64,000 nucleotides of DNA from NCBI GenBank assembly GCA_039566865.1, contig CM076961.1:10439501-10503500 (forward strand), given 5' to 3'. A program made the position numbers and the translations under genes. The notes beneath the pieces were generated by a model, which made no database searches, was not told the origin of the DNA, and saw nothing but the letters and a program-made list of their open reading frames with translations. Positions within the stretch are counted from its first letter, which is position 1, and every line of letters starts with the position of its first letter. Below are positions 1 through 8,868 of this stretch, piece by piece. The stretch comes from Aurelia coerulea (lineage: Eukaryota; Cnidaria; Scyphozoa; Semaeostomeae; Ulmaridae).

Positions 1-319
1 AGAAATACAGGAACTAAGGAGGAGGGTGCATCCAAATCTTCAGGCATGATGAACAGGCAAGGAAATCGAATTTCATTTTGAAATCGAATGTCATTTTAAC
101 AAGGAGCAAGGGAGCAACAACCACCCTTCCCATAAACCTAACAGAGCCGTGATGCTTTCCAATTGTCTACATTGTAAATTTTGCGTACCAAGAACAATTT
201 GTTAGCAATGGTTTTGAAAAATTTGAAAACCATTTTCTGCTTTGTCACCAGCAAATCGTTTTTTTTCAAGCAATGTTTTGCGACGTGGACAGGCAGACAA
301 ACCTTTAGCTTTGTAAACA
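1..319. other. No recognised feature
   Basis: Non-coding AT-rich sequence before the LINE remnant. I see no open frame, repeat or RNA gene that I can support. It could be more decayed 5' sequence of the same LINE. Confidence 0.4.
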
Positions 320-1875
320 GATCTCAAAAATTACTAAAGAAGAAGTGATGAAAAGTGTCACAAAGTTAAACAATAATCCATCAGCCGGATATGAAACTAT
401 ATCAGCAGAGTTAATAAAATAGGGTCCTGATGCACTTCACAATAGCCTCCCGACCAACATGAATGAAGCTTTTGAAAAACACAATGACATCGAGACAGGA
501 GTTGGAATTTCAGTTTCACTAGCAAAGCCAGGAAAAGTAAAATGTCCAGTCAAGAACTTGAGGCCAGTTATACTGCTACCGATAATTAGAAAAATGCTGT
601 CAAATATTGTATTAGAAAGAACGAAGCCAAAAGTGGAAAATTTCCTGTCCAGATCACAAAGCGCATATAGACAATTTCGCAGTACCTCCGACATAGTTTG
701 GGCACATAAATGGCTCATAGCCAGAGTTCACGTGTACCAAGAAAAAATCTACATAACAGGGATTGACATGAGCAGTGCATTCGACAGCATAAAAAGAGAA
801 AAGCTGTTAGAGATTCTATCTTCATTTCTGAACAGTGATGAAATCAGAATGATTCGACTACTATTGTCTAACACTACTCTTAAAATCAAACTAAACAACG
901 TCAATACGGAACCTTTTGAAAGCAACATTGGCTCACCCCAAGGAGATGCACTGAGTGGTACATTATTTAACATTTATTTTGAACATATTTTAAGCAAGGT
1001 AAGATCCTTTTTCAATGTTGACGAAACACTAACTTTCCCACAAGAAGCCATTTATGCTGATGATGCAGACTTTATAACAACTGATAAGCAAAAATAAGAA
1101 GATCTGAAATCATACATCAAAGGCATATTGTTAGAAGATAATCTGAAAGTCAATGAATCCAAAACAGAAGAGACAACACTTGAAAGAAAAATCAAAGTTC
1201 CTTACAGATGCGAAAAGACACAAGGAATCAATCTAAAGATCATAAAACAGGATTGCGAAGAAAGATGGAGGACGGTTAAAAAGTTAGGATCATTGTTGGG
1301 AGACGTCGAAGATGTGTCTAGAAGGAAGCAATTGGCAATTGGTCGCTATCAACAAATTAAACAATATTTGGATCAGAAAAGACCAAATAAAGCAAACTCT
1401 GAAAGTCAAGTTATACAAGTCCTTAGTCAAGCCAATTCTTCTCTACAACTCTGGCACTTGGGGATTAACAAAGAAAGAAGAAGAAAGTTTAAACTCTTTT
1501 CATAGACAACAACTAAGGAGGGTACTTAATGTTAAATACCCTGCACACATAAGCAATGAACAAGTGTACAGGCAAACTGGTGAAGATGTCTTATCCCTGG
1601 AAGTGCTACGAAATGGATGGAAATTATTTTGACATATTCTACGATCACACCCAGAAACACCAGCGCAGAAAGCAATGAACTACTATTTTGAAAAATCAAA
1701 TGCAAAGAAGTTTCGCGGAAGACCAGTAATTACATTGCCAGTTACATTACACAACGACATAATTATGCTAAAGAAACATAACACGTTCAAAAATAGATAT
1801 AGCAGCATAACCCAGTTCAAATTGATAAATGATCTCGAAAGCTTAAGAACACTAGCGCAAGAGAGACAAACTTAG
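320..1875 (+). pseudogene. Decayed LINE reverse transcriptase (non-LTR retrotransposon)
   Basis: This is a non-LTR retrotransposon RT, which would copy element RNA at a nicked target. RT motifs are readable: LRPVILLPIIRKMLSNIV (fingers), GIDMSSAFDSI (motif A, catalytic Asp), GSPQGDALSG (motif B) and YADDADFI (motif C). The C-terminal part reads RRVLNVKYPAHISNEQVYRQ and GHILRSHPE-like residues. The frame is broken by TAG near 420, TAA at 1095, a frameshift near 1400 and TGA at 1630, and the 5' end (endonuclease) is missing. Codons before the first ATG at 459 continue the same protein (KEEVMKSVTKLNNNPSAGYE), so the ATG is not a true start. The clade is unassigned; the RT differs clearly from the REL-type LINEs at 38-51 kb. 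Confidence 0.85.
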
Positions 1876-1955
1876 ACAGCACTAGTTAACGACATTTATG
1901 TTGCTGCTAAAGCAAAAAAGAACTAATTATAGTTTTTCTATGCGGATATAGCTAT

Positions 1956-1973
1956 TATATATATATATATATA
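1956..1973. repeat. (TA)n microsatellite
   Basis: Short TA run at the 3' end of the LINE remnant and directly before the 273-bp tandem repeat. Several PLE ends in this window also fall in TA runs. Confidence 0.8.
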
Positions 1974-2046
1974 ATCATTCGGCATCAGCTGACACGGTAA
2001 AATATATTTTTCATGAGTGGGCTACCACAATTGGAGAATCAAAATG

Positions 2047-2122
2047 TGCCCCTGCCTGGGATCGAACCCGGGGTCTTCGTGTCAAAAGTTTCTCCAACAT
2101 TCCACTGCGCCACTCAAGCGCA
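2047..2122 (-). promoter_or_regulatory. tRNA-like pol III promoter, copy 1
   Basis: Minus strand: A box TGGCGCAGTGGA (plus 2101-2112) and B box GGTTCGATCCC (plus 2058-2068), spaced as in a tRNA gene. I could not fold an acceptable anticodon arm, so this is a tRNA-derived promoter rather than a tRNA gene. Confidence 0.65.
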
Positions 2123-2201
2123 ATGAAATGTTGGAGAAATCTGAAGTCATTCAGATTCCCGGGTCTTACACCACGACAGAAGCCATTTTTTGTTTTTTCG
2201 T

Positions 2202-2225
2202 GTGTCGGCATTAAGCCTTCATCAG
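2202..2225 (-). ncRNA. Hammerhead-like core, mutated (GACAC)
   Basis: Minus strand CTGATGA, extra A, stem II GGC/GCC with a TTAAT loop, then GACAC in place of GAAAC. The change hits an invariant core A, so this copy should be inactive. I see no convincing stem I. Confidence 0.5.
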
Positions 2226-2319
2226 AGCCATGCATACGTATATATAATCATTCGGCATCAGCTGACACGGTAAAATATATTTTTCATGAGTGGGCTACCA
2301 CAATTGGAGAATTAAAATG

Positions 2320-2395
2320 TGCCCCTGCCTGGGATCGAACCCGGGGTCTTCGTGTCAAAAGTTTCTCCAACATTCCACTGCGCCACTCAAGCGCA
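2320..2395 (-). promoter_or_regulatory. tRNA-like pol III promoter, copy 2
   Basis: Same A box (plus 2374-2385) and B box (plus 2331-2341) as copy 1, displaced by exactly 273 bp. Confidence 0.65.
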
Positions 2396-2474
2396 ATGAA
2401 ATGTTGGAGAAATCTGAAGTCATTCAGATTCCCGGGTCTTACACCACGACAGAAGCCATTTTTTGTTTTTTCGT

Positions 2475-2498
2475 GTTTCGGCATTAAGCCTTCATCAG
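2475..2498 (-). ncRNA. Hammerhead-like core in tandem repeat copy 2
   Basis: Minus strand CTGATGA, A, GGC-TTAAT-GCC, GAAAC: all core bases are present here, unlike copy 1. A clear stem I and cleavage triplet are not visible (the sequence after GAAAC is ACGAAAAAAC), so activity is doubtful. The core closely resembles that of PLE families A and B. Confidence 0.5.
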
Positions 2499-2540
2499 AG
2501 CCATGCATACGTATATATAATCATTCGGCATCATTCGGCA

Positions 2541-2663
2541 CTTGAGAATTGAAGAAGAAAATTGTAGAAGAACTCCAAGTCGTCTTATTTTTGTGTTCAT
2601 CTTTATATATATATAGAATATTTATATATATATATTCTATATATTCTTTATATATATATATTC
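2541..2663. repeat. PLE family D tail remnant and (TA)n-rich junction
   Basis: 2541-2600 (AGAACTCCAAGTCGTC, then TTTTTGTGTTCATC) resembles the family D terminus at about 18930-18970. It is followed by interrupted TA-rich sequence that abuts the family A terminal repeat. Confidence 0.5.
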
Positions 2664-3125
2664 TCATAAGCTCCTTATCAATGCGTAATAAAATAGGTAT
2701 ATCAACTCAGAAAAAAACACATTCTTTAAACGTTTCGGCGTTAGCCTTCATCAGTAATGACTGTTCCAATAATCAGACAGAGCTTAAATACACACCTTCA
2801 AATCCATAAACAATACAACAATAATAGCCTAAGTGGGATCCTGCCCACCACACTGAGTGACAAAAGGTGTTAAATATGGGATGTTACCAGAGGTGGGAAG
2901 AGGAAGATCAAAGAAAGCTCAGAGTAAAGAGCCGCTAAAGTCGGCGGCGGTATCTGTCTCGCGGGAGCTGAAAAAACGTGTGTAAAAACAAAACAAGCAA
3001 TAGAAAGATCCAAGAGCGGATTGGCAGAAAAGAGATCCCTAAAAAAAACAGCGTGTGTCCCTAATTAAAAGCTGAGCGCAAAATTTAAAACAACCAAACA
3101 ACCAAAATGTAAACCAAAATCAAAT
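2664..3125 (-). repeat. PLE-A 3' terminal repeat (pLTR)
   Basis: Non-coding terminal repeat downstream of the family A frame, minus orientation. The same sequence recurs at 5995-6457 (minus) and 8029-8465 (plus). It contains a hammerhead core at 2732-2754 and ends in the motif CTCATAAGCTCCTTATC. Confidence 0.85.
2732..2754 (-). ncRNA. Hammerhead ribozyme core, PLE-A
   Basis: Minus strand CTGATGA, A, stem II GGC-TAAC-GCC, GAAAC, then GTTT. The stem III region AAACGTTT is self-complementary. About 3 bp of stem I can form next to the core. Confidence 0.65.
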
Positions 3126-5948
3126 CTATGTATCAACCTGTCTAGTGTTTAATCCCTTAGGGGAAAAGCAATCCAGCCGATACTGCCAGAAGCTTTCCCG
3201 CATCCTATTTCCCCCCGTTAGCCTATCGATTATCTTTATACTAATATCCTTCAGAAACCCGTGGTGGCCTTCTCCAGTAAAATGCCTGAAGAATTCCGCC
3301 TGGGGTACTGAGGCCCCCGAATTAAACTTATGACTGCACGCCTTGTAATTGTTAAACCTAAGCCTAAAAGGCGTGCAGGTGCTACCAACATATTGTACAC
3401 CACAAACAGTACATTCCAACAAATACACAACATTTGACGAATCACAATTAAACGAATAGTTAATCCTATATTCCCGGCTATCTATGTTTGAATGAAAATG
3501 TTCACTATTACTCATGACATTACACACTTGACAACGAGATTTACCACAACGAGAACATCCCTTCTTATCAGTCCCCCCATTTCCCTCACTGAGCCTAGCC
3601 CTAACAAGTATATCCTTAAGGTTCTTACATCTCCTAAATGCTATTAAAGGTGGCTCAGGAAACACCGCCCTATGCTCCTCCGAGTTTGTGAGCATAGAAT
3701 GAAGTCTCCTGGCAACCTTCCCCAAACTATTGAGTGCTGGATGGTATGTGGCAACAAGTGGAACCCTTTCCCCCCTCCCTTGGTTATTGGTCCTATTTCC
3801 CGCATTTGCTAGAAGAGTCGTCCTATCCAACCTACGTACCCTATCTATTTGTTCGTTAACTAAAGACTCTTCGTAGCCCCTGTCCTTAAGCCATCCAGCT
3901 AACTCTCCTACCCTCTCCTGAAATTGGCGATCTTCCGAACATATCCTACGAAACCTAAGAGCCTGACCATAGGGGATCGCCTTCTTCGTGTGCCAGGGAT
4001 GACAAGACTTCTTATGCAAGTACTGATGTGTATCAGTTGGCTTGCAAAACAAGTCTGTCGAAAGGACTCCCCCCTCCCCCACGTTAACCTGAACATCTAA
4101 AAAACTAATACTATCCCGTGATTGCTCGCTAGTAAACTTAATGGTTTCGTGGCTACTGTTGAGATGGTTGATGAAAGACTTCAGCTTTTCCTCCCCGTGC
4201 ATCCAGATAAAGAAAACATCATCGATGAATCTCATCCAGATGAGCGGCTTGTCCGGTGAAGCCTCCAACAACCTCTCCTCTAACCGGGTCATGAAGAGAT
4301 TGGCATAGGCCGGAGCGAACTTCGTGCCTATAGCCGTGCCCAATTTCTGCCTATAAATCCTATCATTAAATTCAAAATAATTATTCTCCAAGACCAAGGA
4401 TGCCAACCCCACTAGGGTATCAGTAGCCACGCCCGGGTTTTCCCTTCTATCCAGCGCCTCCCTGATGGCCTCTAAGCCCTCCCCGTGTGGAATGCTTGGA
4501 TAGAGTCCCACAACATCAACTGTACACAACAAAGCCCCCTCTGGTATTTTACCTAACTTACTTAGCCTAGACAAGAAGTGGTTAGTGTCCTTAACATATG
4601 ACCTACTTTGGCTAACCAACGGGTTAAGGTGGTGGTCTAAATATTCTGAAATATGCTCTGTTATTGTACCACAATTGGAAATGACTGGTCTCCCCTTAAC
4701 ATTGCTAAGTCCCTTGTGGATCTTAGGCAACAAATAAAATCTACCTAGCTTAGAATCTTTAACTTGCAAATAATCAGTCACTTCCTCTAATCCCGGGTCC
4801 TCCTCCCTCAACTCTTTCAACCTAGAATTTATGGTCTTACCCAAATCTACCGTGGGGTCCACCTCAATCTCTTCATAAACCTGCCTATCATCTAGTTGTC
4901 GGTTAGCCTCACTTATGTAATCCCCCCTATCCCAAACTACAACTGCTGAACCCTTGTCCGCTTCCTTGATGACTATGTTCCTATCACATTTAAGATTTTT
5001 CAAAGAAAGTTGTTCAGAAGAAGAAAGATTACTAAAATTCTTACCCTCCGGCGAGACAGACATCACCTCCTTCTCCAGCAGCGAAAGATAGTTTTCCAGA
5101 AGTGGGTCATCCTTGGGGGGTTGCCATGTAGATTTAAGTTTAAAATTACTATCCTTGTCCGGTACATATTCGTCCTCATTATTTCTAAAATGCCATCTCA
5201 ATCTCATTCGCCTGTTATATGCCTCTAGATCAGATTTCAGCTGTGCTTTGTCGATGTCAGTAGGAGTGGGTGAAAACTTCAGGCCTTTGGAAAGAAGACT
5301 TACGTCTTCCTCCGAAAGTTCCCTCCGTGACAGATTCACCACACACCCACTGACAAATCGTCCCTTCAGTCTCCCATTCTCCAAAACAACCAGCTCCGTT
5401 TCCTCTTGTTCCTCGTTCGATGTTGCTGCATCCATTCCTTCATTTTGAACAGTGATCTCTTCATGCGGCAAATCTTCTCCGTTGAACAGTTCATCTTTTT
5501 GGTGATCAAAAGTCCTGAGGGCGTCAACGTTATCTGTCGAAGCATTGATTCCTGTATCCTTACAAAGTTTTGTGGCCTTACTTATTCTCTTCCTTTCAAG
5601 CGATTCCTTGCAGTTCTTGATTTGTTCGGTGATGTGTTCCAGCTCCCCTCTTGTTAGATTTGAGCGCTCTCTTCTCAGTAACTCATATGCATGACATTTT
5701 GAAACTGCTAGTTGCTCTCTGTACTGTACTATTAATAATGTCATCAACTGTCCTTGCGCTGTTTCCAAGATGTTCTTCCACGCTTGCTCAAAATCTTCGC
5801 TCGGTCTTCCAAGTAGCGATGGGACCTTCTTTAACCGCAGTCCAAATGGAATCACATTCTCAGCATTGCAAAACTCCAAGAAATTTCGGTGGTGCTCTAG
5901 CTTTGTTAAATTAATAAATGAATTTATGATCGATATCGTCCGCTCCAT
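3126..5948 (-). CDS. PLE-A reverse transcriptase with GIY-YIG endonuclease, intact
   Basis: Full-length 940-aa Penelope-like polyprotein that should copy element RNA into a nicked target. Residues 1-200 form an N-terminal region without a recognised fold. The RT follows: IVIKEADKGSAVVVWD at about 326, GRPVISN at about 419, motif A TVDVVGLYPSIP (Asp478), motif B GTAIGTKFAPAYAN (about 537-550) and motif C FIDD (574-577, both Asp present). The thumb has KPTDTHQYL and GQALRFRRIC. A Cys cluster CSRCGKSRCQVC (Cys798, 801, 806, 809) precedes the GIY-YIG domain: VYLLEC (about 841), QYVGS (852-856) and probable catalytic Glu918. The ATG at 5948 is the first in frame and starts a continuous N-terminus. 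It is flanked by pLTRs on both sides. No lesions, so probably a master copy. Confidence 0.93.
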   Translation of the reverse strand: MERTISIINSFINLTKLEHHRNFLEFCNAENVIPFGLRLKKVPSLLGRPSEDFEQAWKNILETAQGQLMTLLIVQYREQLAVSKCHAYELLRRERSNLTRGELEHITEQIKNCKESLERKRISKATKLCKDTGINASTDNVDALRTFDHQKDELFNGEDLPHEEITVQNEGMDAATSNEEQEETELVVLENGRLKGRFVSGCVVNLSRRELSEEDVSLLSKGLKFSPTPTDIDKAQLKSDLEAYNRRMRLRWHFRNNEDEYVPDKDSNFKLKSTWQPPKDDPLLENYLSLLEKEVMSVSPEGKNFSNLSSSEQLSLKNLKCDRNIVIKEADKGSAVVVWDRGDYISEANRQLDDRQVYEEIEVDPTVDLGKTINSRLKELREEDPGLEEVTDYLQVKDSKLGRFYLLPKIHKGLSNVKGRPVISNCGTITEHISEYLDHHLNPLVSQSRSYVKDTNHFLSRLSKLGKIPEGALLCTVDVVGLYPSIPHGEGLEAIREALDRRENPGVATDTLVGLASLVLENNYFEFNDRIYRQKLGTAIGTKFAPAYANLFMTRLEERLLEASPDKPLIWMRFIDDVFFIWMHGEEKLKSFINHLNSSHETIKFTSEQSRDSISFLDVQVNVGEGGVLSTDLFCKPTDTHQYLHKKSCHPWHTKKAIPYGQALRFRRICSEDRQFQERVGELAGWLKDRGYEESLVNEQIDRVRRLDRTTLLANAGNRTNNQGRGERVPLVATYHPALNSLGKVARRLHSMLTNSEEHRAVFPEPPLIAFRRCKNLKDILVRARLSEGNGGTDKKGCSRCGKSRCQVCNVMSNSEHFHSNIDSREYRINYSFNCDSSNVVYLLECTVCGVQYVGSTCTPFRLRFNNYKACSHKFNSGASVPQAEFFRHFTGEGHHGFLKDISIKIIDRLTGGNRMRESFWQYRLDCFSPKGLNTRQVDT

Positions 5949-5994
5949 CTGATTATCCTTCTATTCCTATTCTAAGCAATAAATAATATATATA
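5949..5994 (-). other. PLE-A 5' leader
   Basis: Short AT-rich stretch between the ATG of the PLE-A frame and the upstream pLTR, ending in TA repeats. Confidence 0.5.
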
Positions 5995-6457
5995 CTCATA
6001 AGCTCCTTATCAATGCGTAATAAAATAGGTATATCAACTCAGAAAAAAACACATTCTTTAAACGTTTCGGCGTTAGCCTTCATCAGTAATGACTGTACCA
6101 ATAATCAGACAGAGCTTAAATACACACCTTCAAATCCATAAACAATACAACAATAATAGCCTAAGTGGGATCCTGCCCACCACACTGAGTGACAAAAGGT
6201 GTTAAATATGGGATGTTACCAGAGGTGGGAAGAGGAAGATCAAAGAAAGCTCAGAGTAAAGAGCCGCTAAAGTCGGCGGCGGTGTCTGTCTCGCGGGAGC
6301 TGAAAAAACGTGTGTAAAAACAAAACAAGCAATAGAAAGATCCAAGAGCGGATTGGCAGAAAAGAGATCCCTAAAAAAAACAGCGTGTGTCCCTAATTAA
6401 AAGCTGAGCGCAAAATTTAAAACAACCAAACAACCAAAATGTAAACCAAAATCAAAT
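5995..6457 (-). repeat. PLE-A upstream terminal repeat (pLTR)
   Basis: Near-identical to 2664-3125 and in the same orientation. It belongs to a 5'-truncated copy lying head-to-tail upstream of the full-length element. This is the usual way a PLE gains an upstream promoter-bearing repeat. Confidence 0.85.
6064..6086 (-). ncRNA. Hammerhead ribozyme core, PLE-A upstream repeat
   Basis: Minus strand CTGATGA, A, GGC-TAAC-GCC, GAAACGTTT. Same core as at 2732-2754, here on the 5' side of the intact PLE-A frame. Confidence 0.65.
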
Positions 6458-7185
6458 CTATGTATCAACTTGTCTAGTGTTTAATCCCTTAGGGGAAAAG
6501 CAATCCAGCCGATACTGCCAGAAGCTTTCCCGCATCCTATTTCCCCCCGTTAGCCTATCGATTATCTTTATACTAATATCCTTCAGAAACCCGTGGTGGC
6601 CTTCTCCAGTAAAATGCCTGAAGAATTCCGCCTGGGGTACTGAGGCCCCCGAATTAAACTTATGACTGCACGCCTTGTAATTGTTAAACCTAAGCCTAAA
6701 AGGCGTGCAGGTGCTACCAACATATTGTACACCACAAACAGTACATTCCAACAAATACACAACATTTGACGAATCACAATTAAACGAATAGTTAATCCTA
6801 TATTCCCGGCTATCTATGTTTGAATGAAAATGTTCACTATTACTCATGACATTACACACTTGACAACGAGATTTACCACAACGAGAACATCCCTTCTTAT
6901 CAGTCCCCCCATTTCCCTCACTGAGCCTAGCCCTAACAAGTATATCCTTAAGGTTCTTACATCTCCTAAATGCTATTAAAGGTGGCTCAGGAAACACCGC
7001 CCTATGCTCCTCCGAGTTTGTGAGCATAGAATGAAGTCTCCTGGCAACCTTCCCCAAACTATTGAGTGCTGGATGGTATGTGGCAACAAGTGGAACCCTT
7101 TCCCCCCTCCCTTGGTTATTGGTCCTATTTCCCGCATTTGCTAGAAGAGTCGTCCTATCCAACCTACGTACCCTATCTATTTGTT
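6458..7185 (-). pseudogene. PLE-A 5'-truncated copy (C-terminal endonuclease part)
   Basis: Encodes the last roughly 240 residues of PLE-A: the end of the thumb, the Cys cluster CSRCGKSRCQVC and the GIY-YIG domain. It matches the full-length copy residue for residue where I compared them. The first in-frame ATG is at 7162, but homology runs to the truncation at about 7185, where an inverted copy begins after a short spacer. Confidence 0.85.
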
Positions 7186-7260
7186 CTATGGCTTAAGGCT
7201 ATGGCTTTAGGTCTATGGTCTATGTCTATGTCTATGTCTAAGGTCTATGGTTAAGGTCTA
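7186..7260. repeat. TCTATG-type minisatellite spacer at inverted junction
   Basis: About 75 bp of imperfect repeats of GGTCTATG and CTTAAGG between two inverted PLE-A copies. The word TATGGCTTAAGG occurs at the edge of the right arm, so the spacer may have grown by slippage on PLE-A sequence. Confidence 0.6.
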
Positions 7261-8028
7261 TGGCTTAAGGACAGGGGCTACGAAGAGTCTTTAGTTAACG
7301 AACAAATAGATAGGGTACGTAGGTTGGATAGGACGACTCTTCTAGCAAATGCGGGAAATAGGACCAATAACCAAGGGAGGGGGGAAAGGGTTCCACTTGT
7401 TGCCACATACCATCCAGCACTCAATAGTTTGGGGAAGGTTGCCAGGAGACTTCATTCTATGCTCACAAACTCGGAGGAGCATAGGGCGGTGTTTCCTGAG
7501 CCACCTTTAATAGCATTTAGGAGATGTAAGAACCTTAAGGATATACTTGTTAGGGCTAGGCTCAGTGAGGGAAATGGGGGGACTGATAAGAAGGGATGTT
7601 CTCGTTGTGGTAAATCTCGTTGTCAAGTGTGTAATGTCATGAGTAATAGTGAACATTTTCATTCAAACATAGATAGCCGGGAATATAGGATTAACTATTC
7701 GTTTAATTGTGATTCGTCAAATGTTGTGTATTTGTTGGAATGTACTGTTTGTGGTGTACAATATGTTGGTAGCACCTGCACGCCTTTTAGGCTTAGGTTT
7801 AACAATTACAAGGCGTGCAGTAATAAGTTTAATTCGGGGGCCTCAGTACCCCAGGCGGAATTCTTCAGGCATTTTACTGGAGAAGGCCACCACGGGTTTC
7901 TGAAGGATATTAGTATAAAGATAATCGATAGGCTAACGGGGGGAAATAGGATGCGGGAAAGCTTCTGGCAGTATCGGCTGGATTGCTTTTCCCCTAAGGG
8001 ATTAAACACTAGACAGGTTGATACATAG
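7261..8028 (+). pseudogene. PLE-A inverted 5'-truncated copy
   Basis: Same C-terminal 256 codons as the PLE-A protein, in the opposite orientation to 6458-7185. Over the shared 234 residues I see one difference (His to Asn in YKACSNKF). The reading frame is open to the normal stop, but RT motifs A to C are missing, so it encodes at most an endonuclease fragment. With 6458-7185 it forms inverted arms of roughly 1.2 kb including the pLTRs. Confidence 0.85.
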
Positions 8029-8465
8029 ATTTGATTTTGGTTTACATTTTGGTTGTTTGGTTGTTTTAAATTTTGCGCTCAGCTTTTAATTAGGGACACA
8101 CGCTGTTTTTTTTAGGGATCTCTTTTCTGCCAATCCGCTCTTGGATCTTTCTATTGCTTGTTTTGTTTTTACACACGTTTTTTCAGCTCCCGCGAGACAG
8201 ACACCGCCGCCGACTTTAGCGGCTCTTTACTCTGAGCTTTCTTTGATCTTCCTCTTCCCACCTCTGGTAACATCCCATATTTAACACCTTTTGTCACTCA
8301 GTGTGGTGGGCAGGATCCCACTTAGGCTATTATTGTTGTATTGTTTATGGATTTGAAGGTGTGTATTTAAGCTCTGTCTGATTATTGGAACAGTCATTAC
8401 TGATGAAGGCTTACGCCGAAACGTTTAAAGAATGTGTTTTTTTCTGAGTTGATATATATTTTATA
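8029..8465 (+). repeat. PLE-A terminal repeat, inverted copy
   Basis: Reverse complement of the repeats at 2664-3125 and 5995-6457. A TATA-like TATTTAA at 8364-8370 lies 36 bp before the hammerhead core at 8400. Confidence 0.85.
8400..8422 (+). ncRNA. Hammerhead ribozyme core, PLE-A plus copy
   Basis: CTGATGA, A, GGC-TTAC-GCC, GAAAC, GTTT. If ACGT is stem III (a dimer palindrome), U17 is followed by TAA, which pairs with TTA directly before the core. Confidence 0.65.
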
Positions 8466-8486
8466 TATAAGGAGCTTATATATATT

Positions 8487-8868
8487 CTCATAAGCTCATT
8501 CGCAATATGTAATAAAAAAGATATATGTAGTCAAGAAAAACACATTCTAGTAAACGTTTCGGCGTAAGCCTTCATCAGTAATAGCTTTCCAAATTAGATG
8601 GAGCATACATATAAATCTTGAAATAACAATACAATATAAAAACAATAGCCTGAGCGGGATCCTGATTATTACAATAAGTCATAAAAGGTGCAAATAGGGG
8701 TGTAGCCAAAGGCGGCAATGGGAAGATCAAAGAAAGCGCAGAGTAAAGAGCTGCTAAAGTCGGCGGCGGTGTCTGTCTCGCGGAAGCTAGAAAGAAAAAA
8801 ACGTGTGAACTAACAAAACAAGCAATAGAAAGATCCAAGAGCGGATTGACAGAAAAGAGATCCCTAAA
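8487..8868 (-). repeat. PLE-B terminal repeat, inverted at the 5' side
   Basis: Reverse complement of the pLTR at 10547-10975. It is joined directly to a 5'-truncated plus-strand RT frame at about 8868, so the element begins with an inverted copy of its own terminal repeat. Confidence 0.8.
8556..8578 (-). ncRNA. Hammerhead ribozyme core, PLE-B inverted repeat
   Basis: Minus strand CTGATGA, A, GGC-TTAC-GCC, GAAACGTTT, as in family A, but followed by ACTAG. Confidence 0.6.

Larger units (their letters stand above)
1971..2540 (-). repeat. 273-bp tandem repeat with tRNA-like head and hammerhead-like core
   Basis: Two nearly identical copies (1971-2243 and 2244-2516) plus a short third start at 2517, at an exact 273-bp period. 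Read on the minus strand, each unit has a pol III-type A box (TGGCGCAGTGGA), a B box (GGTTCGATCCC) and a hammerhead-like core. Head-to-tail ribozyme-bearing monomers are the known layout of retrozymes, and the tRNA-like head is the layout of SINEs; this unit has both. No coding capacity is credible. A relative with a 276-bp period is at 20281-20680. Confidence 0.75.

Noticed and set aside
2011..2508. Short frames in the 273-bp repeats as proteins
   Set aside because: They lie over the tRNA-like and hammerhead parts and occur on both strands. The repeat is non-coding.
2664..8465. LTR retrotransposon or endogenous retrovirus
   Set aside because: The long repeats are PLE pLTRs. There is no protease, integrase, RNase H or gag, and the endonuclease is GIY-YIG.
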